From Arcobacteraceae bacterium (GTDB taxonomy: Bacteria; Campylobacterota; Campylobacteria; Campylobacterales; Arcobacteraceae), in NCBI GenBank assembly GCA_021107755.1, contig JAIOSF010000018.1, positions 32,269 through 96,268 on the forward strand: DNA of 64,000 nt, in the 5' to 3' direction. Numbering within the stretch: position 1 is the stretch's first letter; every line of letters begins with the position of its first letter. Under the pieces are notes generated by a model. That model had not been told where the DNA came from, made no database searches, and saw only the letters and a list, made by a program, of their open reading frames with translations. The translations under genes and the position numbers were made by a program. Shown one piece after another: positions 46,743-56,352 of this stretch.

Positions 46743-49700
46743 CTATGCAATAGTTACAATTGAAGCACTATTTTCATCAACACTTATTTTTACTGTTGCA
46801 TCTCCATTTGTATAAGTTTCAAAAGTTTGATCACCATAAGTAATATTTGCACCTTGTGACCATGTATTTCCACCATCGTTTTTAAGCTCTACACTATCAT
46901 TAGAATCATCAGCTATTATAATTAACTCATTGTCCCCATCTGTAGCATCAATAACATCTTGCATAGTAACATTAGTGATATCAGTATCTGTATTTGTAAG
47001 ATCTATTTTTTCTATACTTGTTGAAGTTATGCTTGAAAAATCAATACCACCAACACTTAACATAAGTCTATCATCTTGTCCATCTGTTCCAGCAATTGTA
47101 GTATCTGTAATAACATTATCAGTTGTAGCTGTAAAAGAACCACTCTCAATAGAAGAGATTTTTGTGTTATTATCACCCTCAACTGTTTTAAATGTATAGT
47201 CAATACTTTGACCATGTAATCCAGCTTTTTGAAATGTTAATTCATTAAGTTTGTCTACAGCTAAATCAATATTTGAGATAGTATAAGTATCAGTTCCATT
47301 ATCATAGCTTACATTTGCCATAATATCAGCTCCATCTTGTTTAAATGTCACATCAGCTGCACCAAATCCACTAAGTGTCAAAATACCAGTTTCAGAACCA
47401 TCTATATCTCCAGCATTTGCATTAAGATTGATAGGAATATCTACACTTGCAGTTTGCGTTGTATTGTTCCCTGTAACACTGTCAAAACCATCTGCTACAC
47501 TATCTATAGTTACTTGGAAGTCTTTAGTTACAATTGTTGTATCACTTCCATCTTTTACTACTGTTCTTAAAATAAGGTCAATAGGAGTTGTACTACTCCA
47601 ATTTTCTGGAGCCTTTAGCCATACTTTTGGGATACCACCACTTATATTTATACTCCATTGGTATGTATTAATTGAACCCGCACCAAGGTCTACATTTCCA
47701 TCGGTACTACCTTTGTTAGCTAGTATTTGACTTTCCTCTTCTCCTATATAGATTAAAAAATCATCAGGAACATTGTCTATATACATAGATAATATACTCT
47801 CAGAACCATCATCATCTATTTGTGTAGCCCCATCAAGAGGGGTAGTATTTGAAAAGTCTGAATATATTTGGATAAATGTATCTTCATCTCCTTGTCCTTT
47901 AAGCTGGGGAAGATTTAATCCATCGGCTACAGCAGCTACATTGATGGTAAAATCTTTTGAAGTTTCTGAAATATTATCAGCCCCTGTCTCTTTTGCAAAG
48001 ATTGTATAAGTAAAAGTGACATTACCTGAGGCATCTTGTTCAGGGGTAAATTTTAAATTATTGTTACTAATATCTGCAACTGGTACATTTGCAACTGTAT
48101 TGCCACTACCAAATGTATAACTTCCTCCACTCCATGTTAAAGTTCCATAGATACCGCTTTTATATGTGATAGATACTGTATCTGCATCGGTTGAGTCATC
48201 TGCAGCTTTTACTATGTTGTAAACTGGATTTCCTCCCGGTAATGAATCTTTATCAACACTATCTAAAGTGATGTTTATAGTTGTGGTACCATCTTCTTGT
48301 GCACTTCCTACTACACCACTATTTTCATCAACATGAGTTTGATTTACATTTGAAGTGATATCATCAGTTACAGGAACTACATCTACATCTAAGGTTTTTA
48401 CATCAGTAGTATCTCTAGCCCAACCTTCACCAACATACGCTGTTAATTTTACACCAAATGAAAGTTGGCTTCCTGCATTATTTACATTGTAGTTTTCATC
48501 TGCTATCATTTTTATATTACTTAGTACAGTCTCAATAGTACTTTGTATAGCAGATTTTGAAGCTGTTACTGTGATGTAATGCTCCCCATTGTAACTATTT
48601 ACATGAGTATCAGTATAGGTATCATTCTCTTTATCAAAACTTACATGTGTTAAGTTACTAAAAGCAAGTGTATAAGTTACTGATGCGCTATCTGCTATGG
48701 CATCATTTGTAGCATTGCTTGGGAGAAGCGTCTCTATAATTCCATCTAAAGTAAATGGGGTATCTTCAGTGACTACAATATCATTTATATTCATATCTAC
48801 ATCAATTGTAGGGTTAATTCCTGGACCAACTGGATCAACTATATTATTTATAAACTCTATTGTTTGCACTGCTTCTTGTATATCATCAGCATTTGAGCCA
48901 CTATCTTTAGCATAGGCTGTAATTTTAACTGTAGAAGTATCTGCATAGTATCTTAATGAGTCATTTACATTAAAATTCACTGTATAACTTGAAGTTCCAC
49001 CAGTTAATTCTTGATCTGGAATATCTAAGAACCAAATATTAGTATCACCACCACTAATTGCCATAGTTGCATATGGATCGTCTATTGTGATACCCCTTTG
49101 TACATTTTCTATAACAAAACGGGTAAAGTTTTCAGAATTATCTGTATCTGTACTTGTTACATCTAAGTCTAAACTAAAGGTTCCTACTTCATTAATCGTT
49201 ACACTTGGTGCTCCATCAGCATATACAATATCCCCCACAGTAGCAACTGCTCCAGCACTTGTATCTAAAGTGATAATATCTGTTACAGAAAGTAGAGGAA
49301 TACTATATACGCCACTATTTATAGTTTTTGTATCAGTAAAGGTTTCACTATTTGCTGTGAAACTATCACTTACTTCATATTTAATACCAAAAGAGTTATC
49401 TGTAGTATCAGATGTTCCAACATTTAAATCATATTTAATATATATACTGTTTATAGCTGCCCCTGTAAGTTTATAATAAGTACCATCATCTATAATTGTA
49501 GTACCGTTATCTGCTAATTGAGTTGTACCAGCATCCGTATAAAGTGTAAAATCTTTATTTGTAATATCTGCTTTATTTATCCAGACTGCATCAAGTGTCT
49601 CACCACTCTCACCATTTTGTTGTACAATAGAAAAGTCAACTAAACTTGCCACATCTTCTGTGACATCACTACTTGTAGTAATAGTTCCTTCTGCAACTGG

Positions 49701-52700
49701 TTTTACAAGAACCTTTAGGTCTTTTTCATCTGTTTTAGAGTTTCCATCATTTTCTGTAGTGATATGTTTTACTGTAAACTCTATACTTCCACTATAATTT
49801 TTAGATGTAAGAATCTCTACTTTGCTTAAATCACTCACATCAAAACTCCATTCTCTAGAGGTTCCGCTAAGTCCGTTAAAAGATATACCTGAAGCTGATA
49901 ACTCTCCACCATCTTTTGCCACTACACTAAAGTCATTTCCAAGTGCTGTGATAACTACACTTAAGCCCTCTGAACTGTCACTATCATAAGAGCTAAGTCC
50001 CGCTTCTTTGTAAAGATTTTCAAATGATACCACGGCACCATTATGTGCTGTTGTACTATCAGTATCTGTGTCTTCTACAGTTACAGCACTATAGATATCT
50101 GTTGCAGCATTTGAATTATCATTTCCATCAGAATCAAGTGTTTTAAAGTCATCTTTTACAGGAATATCTGCTACCCCAGTAACTCCTACATTGATAGTTT
50201 TAATATCAGTTGTATTACTTGCTAAACTATTGCCATCTTGGGTTTTTGCAGTTACATCAAAAGTATAGTCATCATTACTATTATGTGGTGGGACAAATTT
50301 AAGGTCTGCATCATTTTTAAAATCTACAATAGTAACTTTAAAAGTTCCATTTGCTGTAGCATCTACAGTTACATTTGCATTTGTATTAGTTAAACCAGCA
50401 ACTGCACCATTTTCATCTATTGTAATAGTTCCGTTTGCATCACTATAGTAAATAGCACCACCATCTGGAACTTTATCTATCATCATAATAACTTTTTCTC
50501 TACCACTTGTATCAACTGTAGTGGCAGTAATATTAAGATCAATTCCATTTTCTGGTGCTGTTATATCTCCTGCAGCTCCATCGTTTGTAGTATTACCATT
50601 TGCTCGTCCTGCATCTTCAAGTCCTGTTGCTTGTGCTGCATTTAGAGCTTCTATACCATTTGACACCCCTGTAACAGTCATATTAAAGTATACTTCTGCT
50701 GTTTTAATAACTCCTGAGTTTTCTCCATCTGCACCAATATCCTTTACACTTAGGGTGATTTTTGCGTTTGCTATAGTGCCTGCATAAAATTCTGGAAACT
50801 CTAAAGTAAAGTCATGGTCATCTAATTTTTCATTTGCGTCGTTTAAGTTGATAATTGCTTTACCATTACTATCTGCTGTTATACTTTGTCCACCTAAAGT
50901 GACAATAGTTCCCTCAGGGATACCTTCAATAGTATAAGTTCTTTGTTCACTCCCATCTAAATCACCACTTCCATCAGACTCAAATCCACTTGTTTTTGAG
51001 AGGATATCTTTTAGGTTAATACTAGAGCTTCCCTCCAGTATTGCATCAAATGTAAATGTATCATTTGCAATTGTTGTTTGAGAGATTGTTCCACCAGTTG
51101 CACTATCCCAAATCAAAGAGATATCATCGGTAACAGGAGCAATAGTTACAGTCATATTATCATTATCGCTTACTCCACTTATACCTACTAATGGGATATT
51201 ACTATCATCAACTTCATAAGAAGTAGTTTTGATATTTATATCTATATCTGTATCATTATCTTGGGCATGAATAATTTTTAAAGCTTCATATTCTGCTTGT
51301 GTTAATTGAATAGCACCATCAGCTCCTGGATTTAAGTCATTATGGTGATAATCACTTCCTAAGTCACTTATATAAACTTTTACGGTTTGATTATCACTAT
51401 TTATTGTAGCTAAGTCTGTCCCATCTGCTTTTTCTAAAACTGCACCACTTACACTTGTACCATTTGTAAACTTCAATTCAATATATCCATTTCTCTCTGC
51501 ATGGTCTCCTGTAGTTGCATTATTTTGATCAGTTTGGTCAGCACTTAAGCTTGGAAGGATTAAACCCAATTCGATACTATTTGTACCCTCTTTAGTATTT
51601 CCTGTACCTACATCAGCATTATCAGTTGCATCTTCTATCGCACTTACATCATTAACATTAACAGTTGGAGCATCTACAATAGGATTTACTGTAATAGTAA
51701 CAGTTACATCTTTTGTTGTTCCATCATCGAGTGTTGTTCTATATGTAACACTATCTTCTCCACTAAAGTTTGTATCTGGTACATATTTAAATTTACCATC
51801 AGCTGTTATTGAACCTGTACCATATATACCATCACTGGTGATTGAAGTATTTGCTTGAGTTACATCAGCATTTGTAGTAATAGTAGTATCTGAACTATCT
51901 TCATCAACTGTCATAGTTTGACTATCAGGAGATACATCATCTATAATACTTACTTTAAAAGTCTCATTTGCTGGATCATTGTCATCATCATTAAGTGAAA
52001 TATTAAAGTCAAACTCTAAGTTTCCATTTTCCAAAAGAGCGGTTTCATGATCAAAAGCTTGAGAAAGAACGGCAGTGTAAGTTGGCGTATCACTTGTTGG
52101 ATTGTTTATAGTAACTGTAAGTACTGCATCTCCATTTGCATCTTTTAGAATTAAAGTATGACCACTATTTGTAACCTCATGACTTATATCACTTCCCAGT
52201 GATGAAAGAGCTACATTATTAAGAGTTGCATCGTTTTGAGAACCTGCATCAAGAAATGTCACATCATGAGCACCACTTAATTTTGATACATCTATGTTGA
52301 TAGCTTCTGTTTTTGTTAGTTTTGTATTATCTGGAGCAGTACCTGAGGGTAAATATGCCTCATCTATACTTACATCTGAAGGTGCGGTTCCAAAAGTTGC
52401 TAAAGTATCATCTACTTGTATAGTTTGATTTCCAGTTGCTACTGCATCACCATCTATATCTGTTACTGTATATGTAAAAGTTGTCTGAAAATTGTTTATA
52501 CCATTTGCATCTGGATGTATATAAAAAGCTGGAGGTGTGTATTCCCAAGTTCCATCATAATGTACTGTCAATATCCCTTTATCATCATCAGTAACTGTTG
52601 CAGAACCACCTACAGCTATTTGTGCAGATGGTGTTCCATCAAAAGTGAAAGATGTTATTCCTGCATCATCTGTTCCCGTTGTAAAGTCAAGTTTATGGGT

Positions 52701-55667
52701 AGATGCTGATGAAGTATCTTTATTTGCATTACTGCTAGACTCATTGTAATTATCTGTTCCATTAAAAGTAACTTTTGAGTCACCCTCATAGAGTTTTATT
52801 GGAGTATTATTGGCATTATTAATTGTTGGAATATCTGCATCATCATCTAATATATTGATATATTGAGTTGCACTACTTGTATCTCCATCAGAATCTGTTA
52901 TAGTATAGTCAAAGTTTGCAGATACAGCACCTGAACTATTATCTACACTTTGGTTTGGTGTATATGTCCAGCTACCATCTTGATTGACTGTAAGTGTACC
53001 ATTTTGTTCTGTTACAGTAGTTCCAGCATTGGCTGTAGCGTTATCTCCATTTGTATCTTTGTATGTAAATGTAGTGACATTTACATCATTGGTACCAATA
53101 ATATCTGCACTTGGGGTATCTGCTCCATCATCATCTGTATTTGTAATAACATTTCCTATAATTGCACCAGCATTTTCTGTTACTTCTCTTGGAGTTGTAG
53201 CATTGTCATCTATTGCTACTGGCACAGTGTCTGTTACTAAAATAGGAAATTCATGCTGTGTATCTGTACCACCATCTGTAACTGTGTAAGTTATAGTATC
53301 AAGAAGAGTTCCATTTGAGTGGTCTTCTGTTGCATCAGAAGTATAGCTCCAATCTCCATTAGCTTCTATAGTTATAGTACCAAATTGAGTATCGGTAGGA
53401 TTTCCAACTGTACCTGTTTGTGTATCCCCATTTTCATCTTTGTAAGTAAAGCTTGTAATTGTATTAAATGCACCAAGTCCTTGAACAAGTTCTTGACTTG
53501 TTCCATTAATTACATTTCCACCCTCTACAACTACACCTTCAACAATTGTACCATTTGCACTGTTTTGTGTTGTACTAATTGCAACATTTTCAAACCCAGT
53601 ATCTGCTTGATTTGTAATAGCTCCAATTACAACATTATAACTTTCGCTTAATTCAAAGTCTGCATCTCCTCCGACAATAACATTTTCAAAGTTGTAACTA
53701 CTGCCACCATTACCATTTAAAATAAAGCTTATAGTTTTACCACCAGTTAAATCAGCTCCTTCAACAGCATCTTTTCCTGCAATATCTGAGTAAGTTAAAG
53801 ATATTGTTATACTTTTTCCATTAGCTAAATTCACAGCATTTCCATCTTTATCAACCAAGTTGATAGTATGGGTTAGTTTTTCACCATTTATTTCCCCTTG
53901 AATATCATCACCAGAAAGTTCAAGATAGACTGTATCTACATCTTGATTTGGTATTGCATCATTTACACCATCTGTGATAGTAGTTGTTACGGAGCCACTT
54001 GCATCTACATTTTCATAACTATTTCCAGTTGTAGGGGTTACATAAGAACCAATATTTACAGTAAAATCTTCATTATTATCTGCAATGTAGTCATCTAATG
54101 TATTTACACTAAAAGCTGTATCAAGAGCGACTGTTGTTGATGTCGCAGTATAGTCACTTCCTGCGGTTGCAGTAGTATTAGCTGAACTTATAGTAACACT
54201 TCCTAGTTGCTTATTTAGCTCTGAACCATTTGCAAATGTAGTGTTAGAAGAATCAAAAGCAAGAGCTTTATATTGAGCAGCATCTCCTTCAGCTACACTA
54301 TTTGTGAATGTATAGTTACCTCCACTTAAAATTGGATCACCATTTGCATCAAGTGCTATTAATCTTATTTTTACTGATTCATGATCTGCTTCTACTCCAT
54401 CATTTGGAATATTTGGTGTTCCAGTATCATCTGTGATTGTAGTAACAACAGGTGTTGTATCATGTATTAGATTTTGATATGAAGAGGGATTTGTGTAACT
54501 ATCATCTGTGATTTGTACATTAAATTTTTCACCATTGTCTCCAATAGCATCATCACTTGCAACTGCACTAAATACAGTATTTATAGCTACAGTGGCATTT
54601 GTTCCTGTGAAGTCACTTTCACCATCTACTGAAATACCTGTTCTAATAGCAGTTCCATCTGTAAAGGTAATATCAACATCACCAGTTGCACCAACTATTT
54701 GATTCCCTTTAGAATCTACTAATATAGCTTTATAATACGCTGTTTCCCCTTCTGCTATAGAGGCCTCAGGAATGATATCTCCATTTATATCTGTAGATAC
54801 TAGTTTAACAGTTATATTGTTTACAGGTGGAATTACGGTATCTGGTGTACCATTATCAATATCAACATCACCATTATATGTAGGTTCTTCTACAGGTTCA
54901 AACCATTGGGCTTGTCGTAAATCACTTACGATATCTGTACTATCGCCATCTCTTGAGGCAAAAGTAGCTCCACCCTCTGAGCCAATTATTGTTCCATCTG
55001 CTTCATTACCTTGTATTTGAGTATATTCCATAATACCTGGCCAGTTAGCATCTCGAAGATCGCTGTTTACATCTGTTCTTGCACCATCAAGTGCTGTAAA
55101 TGTTGCAGCTTGATCAGCTCCATTATCTTGTGTATAGTCACTATCATTTCCACCAAATTGTCTTTGTCTTAAATCACTATTTACATCAGTTCTGCTACCA
55201 TCTAAGGTTGTAAATTGACCTTGTGTAGCTTCATTATTATTATCAGGATTTTGATTTTCTTCTACTCCAAATGCTCTTTGTCTTAGGTCACTATTAACAT
55301 CTGTTTGTGCTCCATCTAGTGCAGCAAACTGTGCTGTTTGTGGTTCATCATTTTGAGGATTTTGATTGTTTAATACAAGAGCATCTTGTACAGTTTCTGG
55401 ATTGAAAGCTAACTCTTGGTTATTTAATCCCTCATTTAAAAGTGTTTTGTCTAACATCTGCTCTTGAGCTGAGTTTATCTTTAAAGGTGGTGTCCCATTA
55501 TTAGGTGCTATTGTTACTGTTGCAGTTGTTGGATTGTTTGTATCAGGAACAATTGTATCCCCCTCATATACTTCATCTCCATTTTGAAGTTCTCTTATGT
55601 TCCCTTGTGGGTCTTTCACAAAAAACTTCCCCTCTAAACCTTCAACTTTTCCTATAACATCTGCCAT
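46743..55667 (-). CDS. giant LapA/BapA-type surface adhesin secreted by type I secretion
   Basis: 2974 residues. Residues 1-70 are the retention module (VIGKVEGLEGKFFVKDPQGN, LQNGDEVYEGDTIV), which in LapA plugs the outer-membrane TolC-like pore. Residues 114-255 hold four 20-residue LDGxxTDVNSDLR repeats. Then come Calx-beta-like units (SIAEGETAYYKA, TATAGSDYTATS), VCBS/T1SS-143-like units (GTLTVNQDGSWTYTPN, FDYTITDSDGDTSSA), and many cadherin/Ig-like domains rich in Asp, Asn and Thr. Almost no Cys. The C-terminal 150 residues (GTDGQDDRLMLSV ... ISVDENSASIVTIA) match the VC_A0849-type secretion signal. Clear RTX nonapeptide arrays are not seen. It lies 89 bp after the secretion operon. AGGA precedes the ATG. 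Confidence 0.93.
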   Translation of the reverse strand: MADVIGKVEGLEGKFFVKDPQGNIRELQNGDEVYEGDTIVPDTNNPTTATVTIAPNNGTPPLKINSAQEQMLDKTLLNEGLNNQELAFNPETVQDALVLNNQNPQNDEPQTAQFAALDGAQTDVNSDLRQRAFGVEENQNPDNNNEATQGQFTTLDGSRTDVNSDLRQRQFGGNDSDYTQDNGADQAATFTALDGARTDVNSDLRDANWPGIMEYTQIQGNEADGTIIGSEGGATFASRDGDSTDIVSDLRQAQWFEPVEEPTYNGDVDIDNGTPDTVIPPVNNITVKLVSTDINGDIIPEASIAEGETAYYKAILVDSKGNQIVGATGDVDITFTDGTAIRTGISVDGESDFTGTNATVAINTVFSAVASDDAIGDNGEKFNVQITDDSYTNPSSYQNLIHDTTPVVTTITDDTGTPNIPNDGVEADHESVKIRLIALDANGDPILSGGNYTFTNSVAEGDAAQYKALAFDSSNTTFANGSELNKQLGSVTISSANTTATAGSDYTATSTTVALDTAFSVNTLDDYIADNNEDFTVNIGSYVTPTTGNSYENVDASGSVTTTITDGVNDAIPNQDVDTVYLELSGDDIQGEINGEKLTHTINLVDKDGNAVNLANGKSITISLTYSDIAGKDAVEGADLTGGKTISFILNGNGGSSYNFENVIVGGDADFELSESYNVVIGAITNQADTGFENVAISTTQNSANGTIVEGVVVEGGNVINGTSQELVQGLGAFNTITSFTYKDENGDTQTGTVGNPTDTQFGTITIEANGDWSYTSDATEDHSNGTLLDTITYTVTDGGTDTQHEFPILVTDTVPVAIDDNATTPREVTENAGAIIGNVITNTDDDGADTPSADIIGTNDVNVTTFTYKDTNGDNATANAGTTVTEQNGTLTVNQDGSWTYTPNQSVDNSSGAVSANFDYTITDSDGDTSSATQYINILDDDADIPTINNANNTPIKLYEGDSKVTFNGTDNYNESSSNANKDTSSASTHKLDFTTGTDDAGITSFTFDGTPSAQIAVGGSATVTDDDKGILTVHYDGTWEYTPPAFYIHPDANGINNFQTTFTYTVTDIDGDAVATGNQTIQVDDTLATFGTAPSDVSIDEAYLPSGTAPDNTKLTKTEAINIDVSKLSGAHDVTFLDAGSQNDATLNNVALSSLGSDISHEVTNSGHTLILKDANGDAVLTVTINNPTSDTPTYTAVLSQAFDHETALLENGNLEFDFNISLNDDDNDPANETFKVSIIDDVSPDSQTMTVDEDSSDTTITTNADVTQANTSITSDGIYGTGSITADGKFKYVPDTNFSGEDSVTYRTTLDDGTTKDVTVTITVNPIVDAPTVNVNDVSAIEDATDNADVGTGNTKEGTNSIELGLILPSLSADQTDQNNATTGDHAERNGYIELKFTNGTSVSGAVLEKADGTDLATINSDNQTVKVYISDLGSDYHHNDLNPGADGAIQLTQAEYEALKIIHAQDNDTDIDINIKTTSYEVDDSNIPLVGISGVSDNDNMTVTIAPVTDDISLIWDSATGGTISQTTIANDTFTFDAILEGSSSINLKDILSKTSGFESDGSGDLDGSEQRTYTIEGIPEGTIVTLGGQSITADSNGKAIINLNDANEKLDDHDFTLEFPEFYAGTIANAKITLSVKDIGADGENSGVIKTAEVYFNMTVTGVSNGIEALNAAQATGLEDAGRANGNTTNDGAAGDITAPENGIDLNITATTVDTSGREKVIMMIDKVPDGGAIYYSDANGTITIDENGAVAGLTNTNANVTVDATANGTFKVTIVDFKNDADLKFVPPHNSNDDYTFDVTAKTQDGNSLASNTTDIKTINVGVTGVADIPVKDDFKTLDSDGNDNSNAATDIYSAVTVEDTDTDSTTAHNGAVVSFENLYKEAGLSSYDSDSSEGLSVVITALGNDFSVVAKDGGELSASGISFNGLSGTSREWSFDVSDLSKVEILTSKNYSGSIEFTVKHITTENDGNSKTDEKDLKVLVKPVAEGTITTSSDVTEDVASLVDFSIVQQNGESGETLDAVWINKADITNKDFTLYTDAGTTQLADNGTTIIDDGTYYKLTGAAINSIYIKYDLNVGTSDTTDNSFGIKYEVSDSFTANSETFTDTKTINSGVYSIPLLSVTDIITLDTSAGAVATVGDIVYADGAPSVTINEVGTFSLDLDVTSTDTDNSENFTRFVIENVQRGITIDDPYATMAISGGDTNIWFLDIPDQELTGGTSSYTVNFNVNDSLRYYADTSTVKITAYAKDSGSNADDIQEAVQTIEFINNIVDPVGPGINPTIDVDMNINDIVVTEDTPFTLDGIIETLLPSNATNDAIADSASVTYTLAFSNLTHVSFDKENDTYTDTHVNSYNGEHYITVTASKSAIQSTIETVLSNIKMIADENYNVNNAGSQLSFGVKLTAYVGEGWARDTTDVKTLDVDVVPVTDDITSNVNQTHVDENSGVVGSAQEDGTTTINITLDSVDKDSLPGGNPVYNIVKAADDSTDADTVSITYKSGIYGTLTWSGGSYTFGSGNTVANVPVADISNNNLKFTPEQDASGNVTFTYTIFAKETGADNISETSKDFTINVAAVADGLNLPQLKGQGDEDTFIQIYSDFSNTTPLDGATQIDDDGSESILSMYIDNVPDDFLIYIGEEESQILANKGSTDGNVDLGAGSINTYQWSINISGGIPKVWLKAPENWSSTTPIDLILRTVVKDGSDTTIVTKDFQVTIDSVADGFDSVTGNNTTQTASVDIPINLNANAGDIDGSETGILTLSGFGAADVTFKQDGADIMANVSYDNGTDTYTISNIDLAVDKLNELTFQKAGLHGQSIDYTFKTVEGDNNTKISSIESGSFTATTDNVITDTTIAGTDGQDDRLMLSVGGIDFSSITSTSIEKIDLTNTDTDITNVTMQDVIDATDGDNELIIIADDSNDSVELKNDGGNTWSQGANITYGDQTFETYTNGDATVKISVDENSASIVTIA
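54903..55328 (-). repeat. four coded repeats in the adhesin N-terminal region
   Basis: Residues 114-133, 152-171, 190-209 and 236-255 each fit F-x2-LDG-x2-TDVNSDLR-x3-[F/W]; the fourth is degenerate (RDGDSTDIVSDLR). Linkers are 18-26 residues and acidic/Asn-rich. Confidence 0.85.
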
Positions 55668-55681
55668 AATAAAATCCTAAT

Positions 55682-55722
55682 TATAAATTTTTGTATAGTT
55701 TAGTTTATTTTAAAAATTTATA
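55682..55722. promoter_or_regulatory. inverted repeat in the adhesin leader
   Basis: TATAAATTTTT and AAAAATTTATA, perfect 11-bp arms 19 bases apart, just upstream of the adhesin ribosome site. Could be an operator, for example for the LuxR-type neighbour, or an mRNA structure; AT-richness makes chance possible. Confidence 0.4.
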
Positions 55723-55756
55723 CAATCACACTTTGGGGTGGTTTTTATAAAATTTG

Positions 55757-56350
55757 CTATTTTGTTTTAAAAAGAAGAGATAAAGAGAGTCTATTTTTCA
55801 CATTAAGTTTTTCATAGATATTTTTTATATGTGATTTTACTGTATTGATTGAGATATCTAAGTGTTGCGATATCTCATTGTTACTGAGTCCATCTTTGAT
55901 AAGAAGAGTTATATCTAATTCTCTTGAGGTAAGGAGTTGTGCTATCTCATTGGGTGCAGTTTGCTCTTTACTAAACCCCTGTATAAGTGAAGTTGTAAAC
56001 TCTGGATATATCCAAATCATATTGTTTTTAATAGTTTCAATAGCGGAGTTTAAAAATAGCTCATTCATCAAAATATTTCCATATCCATGTACTCCTAAAC
56101 CCAATACTTTTTTCCCTTTTTCAAAGGTAGGAGTATTATCTAAAAGTAATATTTTTATATTTTGAGATTCAGAAAGATTCATGATATGAAATAAATTTTT
56201 ATGACAACAAGAATAATCTAAAATAACTATCATATTATTGTAAAGGTATAAATTTTCTATATCTTCTAATATTTCACTTGCATATATAGTAATCTTTTTT
56301 TGCCATTGTTGTAACAACGATAAATCTTCACTATATAATTTAACATTCAT
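55757..56350 (-). CDS. LuxR-type transcriptional regulator, CsgD/VpsT-like
   Basis: 197 residues. The C-terminal HTH (LTSRELDITLLIKDGLSNNEISQHLDISINTVKSHIKNIYEKLNVKNR) is a standard LuxR domain. The N-terminal half looks like a degenerate receiver: MIVILDYS in the acceptor position but no conserved acidic pair or Lys. This is the build of CsgD and VpsT, which control biofilm matrix genes. It is the last gene of the secretion operon and directly upstream of the adhesin, its probable target. Confidence 0.85.
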   Translation of the reverse strand: MNVKLYSEDLSLLQQWQKKITIYASEILEDIENLYLYNNMIVILDYSCCHKNLFHIMNLSESQNIKILLLDNTPTFEKGKKVLGLGVHGYGNILMNELFLNSAIETIKNNMIWIYPEFTTSLIQGFSKEQTAPNEIAQLLTSRELDITLLIKDGLSNNEISQHLDISINTVKSHIKNIYEKLNVKNRLSLSLLFKTK

Positions 56351-56352
56351 AG

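Noticed and set aside
46930..55020. Many plus-strand open frames antisense to the giant adhesin
   Set aside because: They are Ser/Val/Ile/Cys-rich readings of the antisense of Asp/Thr/Asn codons, lack ribosome sites and resemble no family.
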